DNA from: Chitinophaga deserti
GTDB taxonomy: Bacteria; Bacteroidota; Bacteroidia; Chitinophagales; Chitinophagaceae
Direction of reading: 5' to 3'
NCBI RefSeq assembly: GCF_003149455.1
Contig: NZ_QFFK01000002.1
Location: 62,001-126,000, forward strand
DNA: 64,000 nucleotides
The notes under the pieces were generated by a model. It did no database searches and was not told where the DNA came from. It was given only the letters and a program-made list of their open reading frames with translations. Positions 35,591 to 46,158 of the stretch are shown piece after piece; position 1 is the stretch's first letter, and each line of letters opens with the position of its first letter. The position numbers were made by a program, and so were the translations under genes.

Positions 35591-36213
35591 TATACTCTGA
35601 ATTTTTTAATGACTGCCGGGTTGCCGGCTACAATGGCATATTCAGGAACATCTTTGGTTACCACCGATCCAGCACCTATGATGCTGTGCGAACCGATTTT
35701 TATTCCGGGGAGAATAATAACCCGTGTACCGATCCATACATCATCGCCTATCACTACCGGCTTCCTGTGTGTGGCGCCCTGCTCCCGCATGGGGATGTCT
35801 GTACGCTCGAAATTGTGGCTGCCGGAGAGGATAACTACTTCCGGACCGAACATTACATCGTTCCCGATTACAGTATCGTTCCCGATCCATCCACCGGTAT
35901 TCAGGCCTGAGAAGTCTCCGATCTCCACTTTTATACCACTGCCGAAGCGTGTGTTTCTGCCTATTTTAATATTCTTTCCTGCTTTCAGGAAAATCTTTGA
36001 TGCCAGCCAGGTACGGAAAGAAAGGCAGAGCCCCCCTATAGGCCGGGGAGGATCGGGCAGCCAGATGGCCACGCTGTAGTAGAGGTACAGCATGATGCTC
36101 TTCTTCAGGGAGATGTTGGACCGGCGAAGAAAATACAGCGGATTGTCGCGGTACATCTTCACCTTACCGGTTCGCGCGTCGGTCTTTTCTTCAAATAATT
36201 GATCTGTCGCCAT
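35590..36213 (-). CDS. Hexapeptide-repeat acyltransferase
   Basis: 207 residues. A basic, partly hydrophobic N-terminal 80 residues is followed by a left-handed beta-helix (about 85-205): [47 protein letters not shown] and [33 protein letters not shown]. The SGSHNF segment carries the probable catalytic His. It is a likely O-acetyltransferase of the repeat unit, the second in the operon. It overlaps the pyruvyltransferase gene by 23 bases, so its true start could be slightly downstream. Confidence 0.83.
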   Translation of the reverse strand: MATDQLFEEKTDARTGKVKMYRDNPLYFLRRSNISLKKSIMLYLYYSVAIWLPDPPRPIGGLCLSFRTWLASKIFLKAGKNIKIGRNTRFGSGIKVEIGDFSGLNTGGWIGNDTVIGNDVMFGPEVVILSGSHNFERTDIPMREQGATHRKPVVIGDDVWIGTRVIILPGIKIGSHSIIGAGSVVTKDVPEYAIVAGNPAVIKKFRV

Positions 36214-37117
36214 GGTGAACAGTATTTAGTTCCGCTTTGAGGGCGGCGATTTCATCAAAAAAACGGGTGTTGATTTCCTGAATGGCATTGTCTGACGACA
36301 GGCTGAAGTTGCGTATGCCCGCCAGTTGCTTCACCAGATCTTCCCGCACTGCGCGTTTTACCAGGAACTCGGTGTTAAGCACGTTACCGGAAGCTTTTTT
36401 AAGCCAGCCATGCAGGAATGATTTGCGGTAGAGTTTGATGTGTGCCGTGTCCGTCCCGGTTTGCCCGATAGAGAACAGCCAGTCCATCCATTTAAATTCC
36501 GACACGCCGCTCCCTTCCGTAAAAGGGGTACTGAGTACAAAACGGCTCCAGGGCACGCGGAGGATATCTGCGATAATAGCACCATGCATAGCTTCTGCAA
36601 TTACAAACTCGGAAGAAGCAATCTCCTCCAGCGTATGTTCAATACCATGCTCGGCGGTAGGAGATATATAATGGAAGCCCAGTTCAGCACATACCTTTTC
36701 CCAGTCGAAGAATGGCAGCGACCGGAAATAGGGGATCACACTCACTTTATATTTCTTGGGTGTGGATGCGATACGATCGAAACTTTCCGAAAGCCCGAGA
36801 GCATATGCGGCATCCGCAATAAAAGGATGTTCGTTATTGAAATAATGGGCGGATAATGGTCCCCTCAGGAAGCGGACATCCCATTCGTTACCGAAAGTAA
36901 ACGATTTGTATGCCGGGCGTACACCCGTACCGAACACGATCTTCCGGCGGCCTGTGAGGGGCCTGAAAAGCGGGGAATCGTGGCACAGGATAGATCCTAT
37001 TCCTACAAAAGCATGTGGCGAAGAGGGGTTGTGCGGACCAAAAAACTGTGGCCACAGCCAGGCATTGAGATCATCTCCGAAATTGCCCTTTGCGTCTTTA
37101 TAATAAATATATTCCAT
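36191..37117 (-). CDS. Polysaccharide pyruvyltransferase family protein
   Basis: 308 residues. N-terminus [23 protein letters not shown] matches the GNfGDdl loop of this family. The middle has [11 protein letters not shown]. The C-terminal donor motif is [19 protein letters not shown], the E-x-mHg-x-i-A pattern. It adds a pyruvate ketal from phosphoenolpyruvate to a sugar, giving the polymer negative charge, the WcaK-like step in colanic acid. It lies 3 bases from the polymerase gene. Confidence 0.88.
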   Translation of the reverse strand: MEYIYYKDAKGNFGDDLNAWLWPQFFGPHNPSSPHAFVGIGSILCHDSPLFRPLTGRRKIVFGTGVRPAYKSFTFGNEWDVRFLRGPLSAHYFNNEHPFIADAAYALGLSESFDRIASTPKKYKVSVIPYFRSLPFFDWEKVCAELGFHYISPTAEHGIEHTLEEIASSEFVIAEAMHGAIIADILRVPWSRFVLSTPFTEGSGVSEFKWMDWLFSIGQTGTDTAHIKLYRKSFLHGWLKKASGNVLNTEFLVKRAVREDLVKQLAGIRNFSLSSDNAIQEINTRFFDEIAALKAELNTVHHGDRSII

Positions 37118-37120
37118 TCA

Positions 37121-38350
37121 CTAACTGGTATAAAGGAGTTCAGAAAAATCCGGTTCTTCGGAATACACGAAATCATAATAAGCGCTCATAATGATAGCCC
37201 CCGTGGCAGGTACGCTAAAGCGCAGGTGCTGGAAGGGAGAGAACGCGAAAGTCCATATCAAACCTATTGTCATGAGTACGATCACGGGGTAGAGTGCGAG
37301 ATGCTGCCCGTTCCTGATGAGGTAAAAACCCATCTTCATCAGGAAGAAAAAGACCAGCAATACCGATAAAAACCCTCCGATGCCACAGTTTATCCATGCT
37401 CCCATGAGTATGGAGTGGCTGGGAATAAGCTGCTCTTTGGAATAGGCCTTTTCGAGATTGAAATCCTCATCGTGGAACATGAGCAGGATCTGGTAATACT
37501 TGAGGGTATGATCCTTTGCCCAGGAGCCATGCCCGAAAACGGGAGCGTCGCCGATGGCGGTAACCGCCGCAAAGGTTTCGCCCCTGCCGGTCATCAGCAG
37601 CTCCAGGGGATTGTAAGGATTATCCAGCCGCTCTATCTGTGCACGGGCATGCTCGCCCCCGAACTCTCCAGCCTTAACAGCATCTACATAAAAAACATAT
37701 GCGATCTGAAACAGCACCACCCCGATGATGGCGAAAGCCGTAATCTTGGCTTTGGTAAGCTTAAGCCCGGTATTAAAAAAGTAGATGATAATGGCAGACA
37801 GAAAGAAGACCACGGCCGTGGATCGGGAATCGAATGAAACGCAGGTGATAGAATAACCGAACAGCACGGCCATTACCGCTTTGATATTTCCCCGGCGGTA
37901 GAAGTACGCACTGAGGAGGTATACCAGAGACGATAAGATGGGCACCATTTTGAACTTGAAATAACTCATATCAGACGTTACGATGTCGTCTGTATAAAAG
38001 ATATTCTTCACCATTATCATCAATATGTAGATCATGATGCCTTCGTAGCTGTTGAACAGTTTGAAGAGCACCACAAACGAAAGCATAGACATGAGGATGG
38101 AAGCCCATCCTCTGAAGTAATTCTGGGGGGTGGTTCCTACCACCATATCCGTCAGCACCTGGAAAAAGAGTAATAGCGCCAATGACAGTATAATTTTTCG
38201 CAGATATGGAAACCGCGAGAAATCATCTTTCTTAATGACGGAAGGTGCCAGCCCCATCAGCAGTATTTCGCTCAACCGCATGGAACCCACGAGGTTTACG
38301 TTTACCGTGCTGAGCAGGGCATAGAGCGATATTTTGATCTTATTGTACAT
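37121..38350 (-). CDS. O-antigen/capsule polymerase, Wzy-like
   Basis: 409 residues, almost all hydrophobic helices (at least nine, for example IILSLALLLFFQVLTDMVV, ILMSMLSFVVLFKLF, ITAFAIIGVVLFQIAYVFYV and CGIGGFLSVLLVFFFLMKM). A large external loop (about 225-320) contains the SHS motif LIPSHSILMGAWINCG, typical of Wzy/WaaL proteins. It polymerises the lipid-linked units at the periplasmic face. Family sequence identity is low by nature, so the call rests on topology and context. It overlaps the glycosyltransferase upstream by 11 bases. Confidence 0.82.
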   Translation of the reverse strand: MYNKIKISLYALLSTVNVNLVGSMRLSEILLMGLAPSVIKKDDFSRFPYLRKIILSLALLLFFQVLTDMVVGTTPQNYFRGWASILMSMLSFVVLFKLFNSYEGIMIYILMIMVKNIFYTDDIVTSDMSYFKFKMVPILSSLVYLLSAYFYRRGNIKAVMAVLFGYSITCVSFDSRSTAVVFFLSAIIIYFFNTGLKLTKAKITAFAIIGVVLFQIAYVFYVDAVKAGEFGGEHARAQIERLDNPYNPLELLMTGRGETFAAVTAIGDAPVFGHGSWAKDHTLKYYQILLMFHDEDFNLEKAYSKEQLIPSHSILMGAWINCGIGGFLSVLLVFFFLMKMGFYLIRNGQHLALYPVIVLMTIGLIWTFAFSPFQHLRFSVPATGAIIMSAYYDFVYSEEPDFSELLYTS

Positions 38351-39482
38351 GATGCGCGAAATGAATGGCTTCCTGCAGCCGCTCCCGGTTCACGGAAGCA
38401 CTGTATTCCTTCATAAAATCGGCCCTTAAAGCATCCCCGCGTTGCGGGGTTCCCTCAAAGCGCAGGAGAGCAGTTTTGAAATCGGCCGCAGTATCTGCCA
38501 GGATGAAATGGTGGCTCTGCACACCTTCCACACCCCTGGAGGTGGCTATTATGGGTGTGTTCAGCGCCATGGCTTCCAGGCACTTCAGGCGGGTACCGCT
38601 GCCATGCAGGAGCGGGATCACTACGCCTTCCGCACTGGCAATAAATTGCTTCACATCATCTACCCGGCCCAGGGCTATGATGTTCTCAAATTCCTCCTGC
38701 CCGGTTATTTTACGTAAAGCTTCCTTTGACCCGCGGCCTACCAGCTGCAGCCTGAATTTATCTGCCAGCCGGGTATCCCATACTTCCTGTACAAACCAGC
38801 GAAGGCCTTCCAGGTTCTGGTATACGGTAAAGTTGGCGGTCATCACTAGCAGTCGTTTCTGGCGGGGGGCTTTAATGGCATACTCCCTTTCATCGAGGAA
38901 GTTGGGAACGAGGAACAGCTTTTCCTGTTGAATAAACCGGCTGTGGTAACTGTGGTCGTGTTCACTTACCACCAGTACGGCATCCGCTTGGGTGAAATAG
39001 CTACGTTCATGCCACTGTTCCAGGGTTACCAGTTGTGCTTTCCTGATTTTCTGTAACAGGCTGCGTGCGGGCAGCTGTCTTGAAATTTCAGGTTGGGCGT
39101 TATGGGTACCTAATACCACCCGAATGCCGCGGCGCCGGAAAAAGCTGATGTAATGCCCCACGTATCCGTAATCCAGTACTGCCGCATCTATTTTGTGCTC
39201 CCGGCATATTTGTTCAAACAGCTCCATTACGGCGGCAGACTTTTTGAAATAGTGGCTGCCGGTCAGCCTCTCCGTTACGGCCAGCGGCTTTTTCGGATGG
39301 ATATGGTAAGCAACGTTAGGTAGCGGGTATTGGGAAAGATCGGCCTCCTCTTCATTGCGGATCACGGCATGCACCGTGTGCCCCAGGTCGGAGAGTGCCT
39401 TCAGGAGGTAATAGCTCCTGATCTTTTCACCACCGTTGTATGGGAAGGTGGATATGTTGGTAAAGAAAATAATATTCATCAC
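38340..39482 (-). CDS. Glycosyltransferase, GT4 family
   Basis: 380 residues. The start MMNIIFFTNISTFPYNGGEKIRSYYLLKAL has the GG loop before the first helix. It continues with QADAVLVVSEHDH and LFLVPNFLDERE, then the donor half: FENIIALGRVDDVKQFIASAEGVVIPLLHGSGTRLKCLEAMALNTPIIATSRGVEG. That G-S-G-x-R-x-K-x-L-E-A motif is typical of GT4 enzymes of capsule clusters. The donor sugar is unknown. It overlaps the flippase by 4 bases. Confidence 0.88.
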   Translation of the reverse strand: MMNIIFFTNISTFPYNGGEKIRSYYLLKALSDLGHTVHAVIRNEEEADLSQYPLPNVAYHIHPKKPLAVTERLTGSHYFKKSAAVMELFEQICREHKIDAAVLDYGYVGHYISFFRRRGIRVVLGTHNAQPEISRQLPARSLLQKIRKAQLVTLEQWHERSYFTQADAVLVVSEHDHSYHSRFIQQEKLFLVPNFLDEREYAIKAPRQKRLLVMTANFTVYQNLEGLRWFVQEVWDTRLADKFRLQLVGRGSKEALRKITGQEEFENIIALGRVDDVKQFIASAEGVVIPLLHGSGTRLKCLEAMALNTPIIATSRGVEGVQSHHFILADTAADFKTALLRFEGTPQRGDALRADFMKEYSASVNRERLQEAIHFAHHVQ

Positions 39483-41035
39483 ACAGCTTTTTTAATCACA
39501 GCCAGGCGCGGGTGTATCCGCGACAGTGCTTTCGTCATCACATCCCGGATTTTACCGGTTTCATATGCGGAAAGGCCCACCCAGTTCAAAGTGCATATCA
39601 ATCCCATGGTACTGGCTGCACAGGTGGCTATGAGCCTCGCCCATCCTTCATCCATTGCACGGTATGGCAACAGGGCAATACAGAACGCCAGCAAAACACT
39701 GGCTACTGCCCGCGTAACCACACCGCTCAGGAATGTCCGCACCGGCAGGCCGATCAGTTTCTCGGCCGCACCGATACGGTATGCACAGGTTATTATCTCT
39801 ATCCCTAAAGCAGCAGCCAGTACCGACCATGCCGGCATACCCATCCGCAACAGCAGGTAGGCCACAGGCAGGTTCAGCATCAGCAATGCGCTTACAGACA
39901 ATTGATACTTCCTGATCTTACCCACAGACTGTACCCCTACCTGTATACCAACAGACAGCTGGTTTACCATCGTACTCAGCAGTATCAGCCGGCAGAAAAC
40001 GATCGTGTAATCCGGCACCTCCTTCAGCCAGAGGCCTAATACGAAAGGGGTTTCCAGGATGAGGGGGATGGAAAAGAAAGCCAGCAGCGAAAAGGAGAAT
40101 TTACTGGCTATCATCGCCAGCTTCAGCATCCTTTCCCTGTTGCCCTGTCCTTCGCTTTTCATGATCTGCGGGTTAAGAGCCTGCATCAGTGTTACCGAAA
40201 AGAAGCTCAGCTGGGCATTTACCTGGTTGGCGATACCGTAAGCAGCATTTACAATGGTCCCGAAAAAAACATTCAGGATCATGGCGATGCCCTGGTTGCG
40301 GGTAACCACGCTCACGGCTCCAAACATGTTCCATCCGCCATAGAAAAGCATTTCTTTCAGCAGGGCACCATCTTTATACTTCCCGAAGCGTATCCTGCTT
40401 TCCGGATATTTCAATGAACAGTAGATACGTTTGAAAAGAAGCAGCCCCACCGCTGTAGCGGCAGTTAGTCCTGCAAACAGTACCAGCCGGTCGCTTCCCG
40501 CATTTTGCAACACGAGGGCCACACCCAGTTTCAGTAAAGCTTCCGCGATACCTGTGAGTGCTACCAGCAGCATGTTCTCCCGTGCGTTAATGGTGGCATC
40601 ATACGGCACGGAAATGATGGTAAAAAATGCGCTGACCACCATGAAATGGTAAATGATCCTTGCGGCAGAGAGGCGCTCCGGCGGGATGTTCAGTACATGG
40701 CCCAGCAGGAAGTAGCCGGCTGCTTCAAACACAATTACCAATCCCAGCCCCAGCAGCAGGTGGAGGAGAATGCTGGCGTTGAAGATCTTCTTCAGCCTTT
40801 CCATATCCCCGCCACCCAGGTGAACGGACATATACCGCTGGGTAGAAAGCGTCATGGCCATATTGAGAAAAGACAACATGGCAATTACGCCCGCGATGAG
40901 ATTAAATATCCCAAAGTCGCGGGCGCCCAATGCGCTTAGCACAAGCCGGGTAGAGTACAGGGAGATGAAGATGGTGACCAGCATTTTCCCGTACAGCAAA
41001 CCCGTATTCATTACCACTCTGTTCGCTGCCTGCAT
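39479..41035 (-). CDS. Lipid-linked oligosaccharide flippase, Wzx-like (MATE/MOP fold)
   Basis: 518 residues with about 12-14 hydrophobic helices. It starts NRVVMNTGLLYGKMLVTIFISLYSTRLVLSALGARDFGIFNLIAGVIAML, the MATE/MOP N-terminus. A second bundle begins near QLSFFSVTLMQALNPQIM. It turns undecaprenyl-linked repeat units across the inner membrane for the Wzy polymerase. It sits between gmd and a glycosyltransferase, 13 bases after the former and overlapping the latter. Confidence 0.88.
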   Translation of the reverse strand: MQAANRVVMNTGLLYGKMLVTIFISLYSTRLVLSALGARDFGIFNLIAGVIAMLSFLNMAMTLSTQRYMSVHLGGGDMERLKKIFNASILLHLLLGLGLVIVFEAAGYFLLGHVLNIPPERLSAARIIYHFMVVSAFFTIISVPYDATINARENMLLVALTGIAEALLKLGVALVLQNAGSDRLVLFAGLTAATAVGLLLFKRIYCSLKYPESRIRFGKYKDGALLKEMLFYGGWNMFGAVSVVTRNQGIAMILNVFFGTIVNAAYGIANQVNAQLSFFSVTLMQALNPQIMKSEGQGNRERMLKLAMIASKFSFSLLAFFSIPLILETPFVLGLWLKEVPDYTIVFCRLILLSTMVNQLSVGIQVGVQSVGKIRKYQLSVSALLMLNLPVAYLLLRMGMPAWSVLAAALGIEIITCAYRIGAAEKLIGLPVRTFLSGVVTRAVASVLLAFCIALLPYRAMDEGWARLIATCAASTMGLICTLNWVGLSAYETGKIRDVMTKALSRIHPRLAVIKKAV

Positions 41036-41048
41036 GCTATATGTAGTT

Positions 41049-42146
41049 TTATCCGATCAGGTGTTCCAGGTGAGCTACGTCTTTCTTACGGAACAGTTCC
41101 ACGTCGGCCGCCACCATTTCCTTAACGAGGGCGGGCAAATCGTATTCAGGCTCCCATCCCAGTTTGGTTTTGGCTTTGGTGGGGTCACCGATGAGGAGTT
41201 CCACTTCCGTCGGGCGGAAATACTTCGGATCCACCGCCACTACTTCTTTCCCTACCGGCAGCACAAACTCTTTATTACGGCAGGCAGTAACCACAGCGGT
41301 TTCATTTACGCCTGTGCCTACAAAGGCCAGTTCCACACCCACTTCTTCAAATGCCATACGCACAAAATCGCGGACGGTGGTGGTAATGCCGGTGGCGATC
41401 ACGAAATCTTCCGGGGTATCCTGCTGGAGGATGCGCCACATGGCATCCACATAATCTTTGGCATGGCCCCAGTCGCGCTTGGCATCGAGGTTACCGAGAT
41501 ACAGTTTATCCTGCAGGCCCAGTACAATGGCCGATACGGCACGGGTGATCTTCCTAGTCACGAAAGTTTCGCCACGGAGGGGCGATTCGTGGTTGAAGAG
41601 GATGCCATTGCAGGCGAACATCCCGTATGCTTCCCGGTAGTTCACCGTGATCCAGTAAGCGTACATTTTGGCCACTGCGTAAGGAGAGCGGGGGTAGAAC
41701 GGAGTAGTTTCGCGCTGGGGAACTTCCTGCACCAGGCCATACAGCTCGGAGGTGGAAGCCTGGTATACACGTGTTTTCTGCTCCAGCTTCAGGATGCGCA
41801 GGGCTTCCAGGATGCGGAGGGTACCAATACCATCTGCATTGGCAGTGTATTCCGGTGTGTCGAAACTAACGCGTACGTGGCTCATGGCCGCGAGGTTATA
41901 AATTTCGTCGGGCTGCGTTTCCTGGATAATACGGATCAGGTTGGTTGAATCCGTCATATCGCCGTAATGCAGTTTGAAACGTACATTTTTCTCATGAGGG
42001 TCCTGGTACAGGTGATCGATCCTTTCAGTATTGATCAGCGATGCGCGGCGTTTGATGCCATGCACCATGTATCCTTTCTCAAGTAAAAGCTCAGCGAGGT
42101 ATGCGCCGTCCTGGCCATTAACGCCGGTAATCAATGCGACTTTCAT
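41049..42146 (-). CDS. gmd: GDP-mannose 4,6-dehydratase
   Basis: 365 residues, usual length. NAD(P)-binding [19 protein letters not shown], then the [10 protein letters not shown] motif that binds NADP in Gmd, [15 protein letters not shown], and the active-site pair Y-x3-K in [14 protein letters not shown]. It turns GDP-D-mannose into GDP-4-keto-6-deoxymannose, which Fcl (43489-44442) converts to GDP-L-fucose. The stop of ugd overlaps its start by 4 bases. Confidence 0.96.
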   Translation of the reverse strand: MKVALITGVNGQDGAYLAELLLEKGYMVHGIKRRASLINTERIDHLYQDPHEKNVRFKLHYGDMTDSTNLIRIIQETQPDEIYNLAAMSHVRVSFDTPEYTANADGIGTLRILEALRILKLEQKTRVYQASTSELYGLVQEVPQRETTPFYPRSPYAVAKMYAYWITVNYREAYGMFACNGILFNHESPLRGETFVTRKITRAVSAIVLGLQDKLYLGNLDAKRDWGHAKDYVDAMWRILQQDTPEDFVIATGITTTVRDFVRMAFEEVGVELAFVGTGVNETAVVTACRNKEFVLPVGKEVVAVDPKYFRPTEVELLIGDPTKAKTKLGWEPEYDLPALVKEMVAADVELFRKKDVAHLEHLIG

Positions 42147-43477
42147 ATGGTTATCATTTTTTGGATGGTGGGTTGAATGGTTCCGATACCGTAATAGGTA
42201 ATGCCGTTTTTATGCAGCAACACATCGTCGTAGATGTTTCTTCCGTCGAACATAACGCGTGCTCCGATCCGCTTCCAGTCTGGCAGGCGGAACTCGTTCC
42301 ATTCCGTTACCAGCGCTACAGCATCTGCCCCTTCGGCGGCATGGTACAGGTCAGTACACCATTCCACAGTATTACCAAGGGATTTTTGTGCTTCGTGCAT
42401 GGCCACGGGGTCAAACACCCGTACGCTGGCGCCGGCTTCCAGGAGGGAGGCAACAAGCACCAGCGACGGGGCTTCACGCATGTCGTCCGTGTTTGGTTTG
42501 AAGGAGAGCCCCCATAGGGCGATTGTTTTGTTTTTTAGCTGTCCGTCGAAGTGACGGTATATTTTATCGAACATAACCTGTTTCTGGTCCTGGTTAACGG
42601 CCTCTACGGCTTCCAGGATACGGAGGCGGCGGTCGTGTTCAAGACCTGTACGGATAAGGGCCTTTACGTCCTTAGGGAAGCAGGAACCGCCATATCCTAT
42701 ACCGGGATATATGAACCGGTTACCAATGCGGGGATCGCTGCCGATACCTTTGCGCACCTTATTCACATCTGCCCCTACCAACTCGCATAACCCGGCGATA
42801 TCGTTCATGAACGATATTTTAGTGGCCAGCATGGCGTTGGCGGCATACTTGGTCATTTCCGCGGAGGCTACGTCCATAAAAAGGATGGGGTGGCCGTTCA
42901 GGAGAAACGGGGCGTAGAGGGTTTCGAGTGTTTTAGCGGCGCGTTCGTTATTAACGCCCACCACAATGCGGTCGGGCTTCATAAAATCTGCCACGGCGGC
43001 GCCTTCCTTCAGGAATTCTGGGTTTGAGGCCACATCGTAATCAATCTGTGCCCCTCTTTGCTGCAGCGCTTCTTTTACGGCGCGGTTCACTTTCACAGCG
43101 GTGCCCACCGGTACGGTGCTCTTAGTTACCACTACGAGTGGCTCCGTCATGTATGTTCCTATCTCTTTGGCTACCTGGATAACGTACCGGAGGTCTGCCG
43201 ATCCGTCTTCCCCCGGAGGGGTACCCACGGCAATGAACGCTACTGCTGCTCCGGGAATGCTAAACTCCAGGCTTGTGCTGAACTTAAGCCGGCCATTGCG
43301 GTAATTACGGGTCACGATTTCTTCCAGCCCCGGCTCATATATAGGCAGTATGCCTTTTTCCAGCCGCGCAATCTTGGCCGCGTCCACATCAACACACACC
43401 ACGTCTGTACCTACTTCGGCCAAACATGCGCCTGTTACCAGCCCCACATATCCTGTTCCTACTACAACTACTTTCAT
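42143..43477 (-). CDS. ugd: UDP-glucose 6-dehydrogenase
   Basis: 444 residues. N-terminal NAD domain [23 protein letters not shown], the middle [20 protein letters not shown], the catalytic cysteine in [13 protein letters not shown], and the C-terminal [19 protein letters not shown] block. It oxidises UDP-glucose to UDP-glucuronate using two NAD+, supplying the acidic sugar of the polymer. It lies between fcl (11-base gap) and gmd (4-base overlap). Confidence 0.96.
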   Translation of the reverse strand: MKVVVVGTGYVGLVTGACLAEVGTDVVCVDVDAAKIARLEKGILPIYEPGLEEIVTRNYRNGRLKFSTSLEFSIPGAAVAFIAVGTPPGEDGSADLRYVIQVAKEIGTYMTEPLVVVTKSTVPVGTAVKVNRAVKEALQQRGAQIDYDVASNPEFLKEGAAVADFMKPDRIVVGVNNERAAKTLETLYAPFLLNGHPILFMDVASAEMTKYAANAMLATKISFMNDIAGLCELVGADVNKVRKGIGSDPRIGNRFIYPGIGYGGSCFPKDVKALIRTGLEHDRRLRILEAVEAVNQDQKQVMFDKIYRHFDGQLKNKTIALWGLSFKPNTDDMREAPSLVLVASLLEAGASVRVFDPVAMHEAQKSLGNTVEWCTDLYHAAEGADAVALVTEWNEFRLPDWKRIGARVMFDGRNIYDDVLLHKNGITYYGIGTIQPTIQKMITI

Positions 43478-43488
43478 GTCTTACATTT

Positions 43489-44442
43489 TTATTGATGCAT
43501 GGCATTCATATGCTGAAATTGTTTCCGCAGAAAATCGCCGTATGCCTGGGCAATTCCCTGCCTGAGCTCTGTACGGTGCTTCCAGCCAAGGGAGTGCAGT
43601 TTTGACACATCCATCAGCTTCCGGGGCGTACCGTCAGGCTTGGTGGTATCAAAAATGATATCGCCTTCATAGCACACTACATCCCGTACGGTTTCTGCGA
43701 GTTCGCGGATGCTAAGATCTTCCCCGGCGCCTATGTTCACCAGCTCACGGCCATTGTATTGCTCCATGAGGAAAACGCAGGCTTCCGCCAGATCGTCGGC
43801 ATACAGGAACTCACGTTTCGGTGTGCCGCTGCCCCATACGGTTACTGCGTCCTTTCCGGCTTGCTTTGCTTCATGAAACCTGCGTATCAGTGCGGGGAGT
43901 ACATGCGAGTTCTCCGGGTGATAATTGTCGCCGATGCCGTACAGGTTGGTCGGCATAACGCTGATGAAATTGCAGCCGTATTGATCGCGGTAAGCCTCAC
44001 ACAGTTTGATGCCTGTGATCTTAGCGATGGCATATGGCTCGTTGGTGGCTTCCAGCGGCCCGGTCAGCAAACTATCTTCCGTGATGGGCTGCGGCGCAAG
44101 GCGCGGATAAATGCAGGAGCTTCCCAGGAACATGAGCTTTTGTACCTGTTGTTCATAAGCAGCATGAATGATGTTCGCGGCAATCATCAGATTGTCGTAC
44201 AGAAATTCTGCCCGGTAAGTGTTGTTGGCATGAATGCCGCCCACTTTAGCCGCGGCGAGGAAAACATAGTCTGGCTTCTCCTCTTCGAAAAATGCCTGCA
44301 CCTGATCCTGCCGGCGCAGGTCCAGTTCTCCCGATGTACGGGTAATGATATTCCGGAAACCGTCTTTCTCCAGTTTCCTCTTGATGGCGCCACCCACCAT
44401 TCCACGGTGGCCGGCGATGTATATTTTAGATGTCTTTTCCAT
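43489..44442 (-). CDS. fcl: GDP-L-fucose synthase
   Basis: 317 residues. Rossmann motif [19 protein letters not shown], the [13 protein letters not shown] motif of GDP-fucose synthases, [41 protein letters not shown] with the Y-x3-K pair, and [18 protein letters not shown]. It epimerises and reduces the Gmd product to GDP-L-fucose. Together with Gmd and ManC it marks fucose as a capsule sugar. Confidence 0.96.
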   Translation of the reverse strand: MEKTSKIYIAGHRGMVGGAIKRKLEKDGFRNIITRTSGELDLRRQDQVQAFFEEEKPDYVFLAAAKVGGIHANNTYRAEFLYDNLMIAANIIHAAYEQQVQKLMFLGSSCIYPRLAPQPITEDSLLTGPLEATNEPYAIAKITGIKLCEAYRDQYGCNFISVMPTNLYGIGDNYHPENSHVLPALIRRFHEAKQAGKDAVTVWGSGTPKREFLYADDLAEACVFLMEQYNGRELVNIGAGEDLSIRELAETVRDVVCYEGDIIFDTTKPDGTPRKLMDVSKLHSLGWKHRTELRQGIAQAYGDFLRKQFQHMNAMHQ

Positions 44443-44454
44443 GAACGATTTCAG

Positions 44455-45495
44455 TTACAGCAGCTCCGGACGGTTTTCTGCCACCCAGTTATGCAATTGT
44501 TTAATAACCTGGCCTTTCCCTTTTTGCATGATGAGCAGGGCGCCCGGCGTATCCACTACCACCATATTATCCACACCAACAAGAGCAACCAGTTTATCCG
44601 TACCTATCACGGTACTGTTGTGCGGGTTGCTGTCGATATACACCGCCTGATCGTTGGAGTAGCGGAATTGTTCGGTGAGGGCCTGTGTGAGGGCTTCGTA
44701 GCTGCCTACATCGCTCCATTCCATATCGCTGGGTACCACTTTCACGCGGCTGGTTTTTTCCATGACGGCGTAGTCGATACTGTCTGAGGGTATGGCCGTC
44801 ATTGCCTCGCGGGAAATTGCGCCGGTGCGGACAAGCTCTCCGGCAGCGCGGGAAGCGGCATGGTAGATGGCGGGTGAATGCAACAGGAGTTCATCGAGCA
44901 TCACGGATGCTTTCGCACAGAAGATGCCGCTGTTCCATAAGTAATCACCGTTGCCTACCATAAATATTGCCGTAGCAGCGTCGGGCTTTTCCACGAATCG
45001 CAGCACTTCATTACCCTGGTGATGGATATATCCGAATCCGGTTTCCGGATACGTGGGCTTCAGTCCGAAAGTGACGATGTACCCATCTTCGGCCAGCTGC
45101 TTTGCTTCAGCGATTGCTGTATTGTAACGGTCTGGCGTACCAATGAGGTGATCGGAAGGTGTGATGAGCAAAATATCGTCTGGTGCGGAAACGAACGCAG
45201 CAATAGCGATGGCAGCTGCAGTATTGCGCCCTACCGGCTCAGCAATGCACCGGAGTGCCGCCCCCTCATCAATGAGCTGGCTGGCGATAAGCTCGGCCTG
45301 TGCTGCGCCCGCAATGGCCAGTACGCCTTTACAGGCGGGGCGGTTGCGGATATACGTCAGCTGCAGGAGACTTTTCCCTTCGAAAAGGGGAAGCAGCTGC
45401 TTGGGCGTCTGGCGGTTCGACAATGGCCAGAGCCTTGTGCCGGAGCCACCGCACAGTATCACATGCTGCATGCGGTTATTATCGGAATTATGCAT
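44455..45495 (-). CDS. manC: Mannose-1-phosphate guanylyltransferase (short form)
   Basis: 346 residues from ATG 45493-45495 (ATG 45469-45471 is the alternative). The pyrophosphorylase signature is LCGGSGTRLWPLSNRQTPKQLL. Other conserved parts are LLITPSDHLI, ETGFGYIHHQGNEVLRFVEKPD, WNSGIFCAKASVML and WSDVGSYEAL. It makes GDP-mannose from mannose-1-phosphate and GTP. It lacks the C-terminal phosphomannose isomerase domain found in the roughly 480-residue enteric form, so isomerase and phosphomannomutase must be encoded elsewhere. Its start overlaps the upxY-like stop by 8 bases. Confidence 0.92.
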   Translation of the reverse strand: MHNSDNNRMQHVILCGGSGTRLWPLSNRQTPKQLLPLFEGKSLLQLTYIRNRPACKGVLAIAGAAQAELIASQLIDEGAALRCIAEPVGRNTAAAIAIAAFVSAPDDILLITPSDHLIGTPDRYNTAIAEAKQLAEDGYIVTFGLKPTYPETGFGYIHHQGNEVLRFVEKPDAATAIFMVGNGDYLWNSGIFCAKASVMLDELLLHSPAIYHAASRAAGELVRTGAISREAMTAIPSDSIDYAVMEKTSRVKVVPSDMEWSDVGSYEALTQALTEQFRYSNDQAVYIDSNPHNSTVIGTDKLVALVGVDNMVVVDTPGALLIMQKGKGQVIKQLHNWVAENRPELL

Positions 45496-46009
45496 AGCGG
45501 TAATCAGCTTTGAGAACGTTAAGGTCATGAGTAGGTGCAGCAGCAACCAATGCGTATCCCAGGCTGGAAAGCACGGCCCTTACTTTATTCCGGTTGGCTT
45601 CCGGAGATTTGCCTCTGTAATACAGGAGCTGGGTGCCGGGGGCACCATCTGCATGCACCTGGCGTACGGGGATCTTTTCCAGTCCGGCAGTACGGTGCTC
45701 ACGAAGAAAACGGCGGATCAGATCGATATCCGCATCGTGAATAACTGCAGGCTTTCCAAGCCAGTACACGAAGTTGACAATACCTTCCGTTTCCCTGACG
45801 ATACCCTGCATGCTTTCAGGAATACGGACGAACACATAAGAAGAAAACAGCGGTTCTTCGGTGTACTTCCGCCGGTCGTTCCATTGTTTTTCAACAACAT
45901 TCATAGGGCAGTAACTTTCAAGGCGCTTCCGGGTTAACAGATCAGCTACCTTTTTTTCCATTTTCGCCTTGGTATATACAGCATACCAGGCATGCAATTC
46001 CTGTTTCAT
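45488..46009 (-). CDS. Transcription antitermination protein, UpxY/RfaH-like NusG paralogue
   Basis: 173 residues. NGN domain (about 6-100): AWYAVYTKAKMEKKVADLLTRK, LESYCPMNV and EPLFSSYVFVRIPESMQGIVRETEGIVNFVYW. A short C-terminal KOW-like part follows (about 115-170). UpxY proteins of Bacteroides keep RNA polymerase reading through long capsule operons. Here the gene is third, after wza and wzc, and is preceded by a 149-base leader with a hairpin. It would act on the 17 kb still to be read. Confidence 0.9.
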   Translation of the reverse strand: MKQELHAWYAVYTKAKMEKKVADLLTRKRLESYCPMNVVEKQWNDRRKYTEEPLFSSYVFVRIPESMQGIVRETEGIVNFVYWLGKPAVIHDADIDLIRRFLREHRTAGLEKIPVRQVHADGAPGTQLLYYRGKSPEANRNKVRAVLSSLGYALVAAAPTHDLNVLKADYRYA

Positions 46010-46072
46010 AGTCTAGCTTTTTACGGTGAACGAATCGCAATCGGTTTTCATAGTGTGGAAGTTATAAAGGCA

Positions 46073-46094
46073 GGAGAAGCAAAGGCTTCGCTCC
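46073..46094 (-). promoter_or_regulatory. Hairpin in the leader before the upxY-like gene
   Basis: GGAGAAGC/GCTTCGCTCC forms a stem with a 2-base bulge and a 4-base loop in the 149-base gap between wzc and upxY (46010-46158), one of the longest gaps within the operon. A weak T-containing stretch follows on the minus strand. It may be an attenuator or pause site. This is position-based inference. Confidence 0.35.
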
Positions 46095-46158
46095 TCATTC
46101 ACATGATGATGAGCCGGGTTTTCAATAAAGGCTATCGCAGAATCGGCAGTTGCCGTAT

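Noticed and set aside
40854-41948. 364-codon open frame on the plus strand opposite gmd and wzx
   Set aside because: It is antisense to two well-supported genes and has no recognisable domain.
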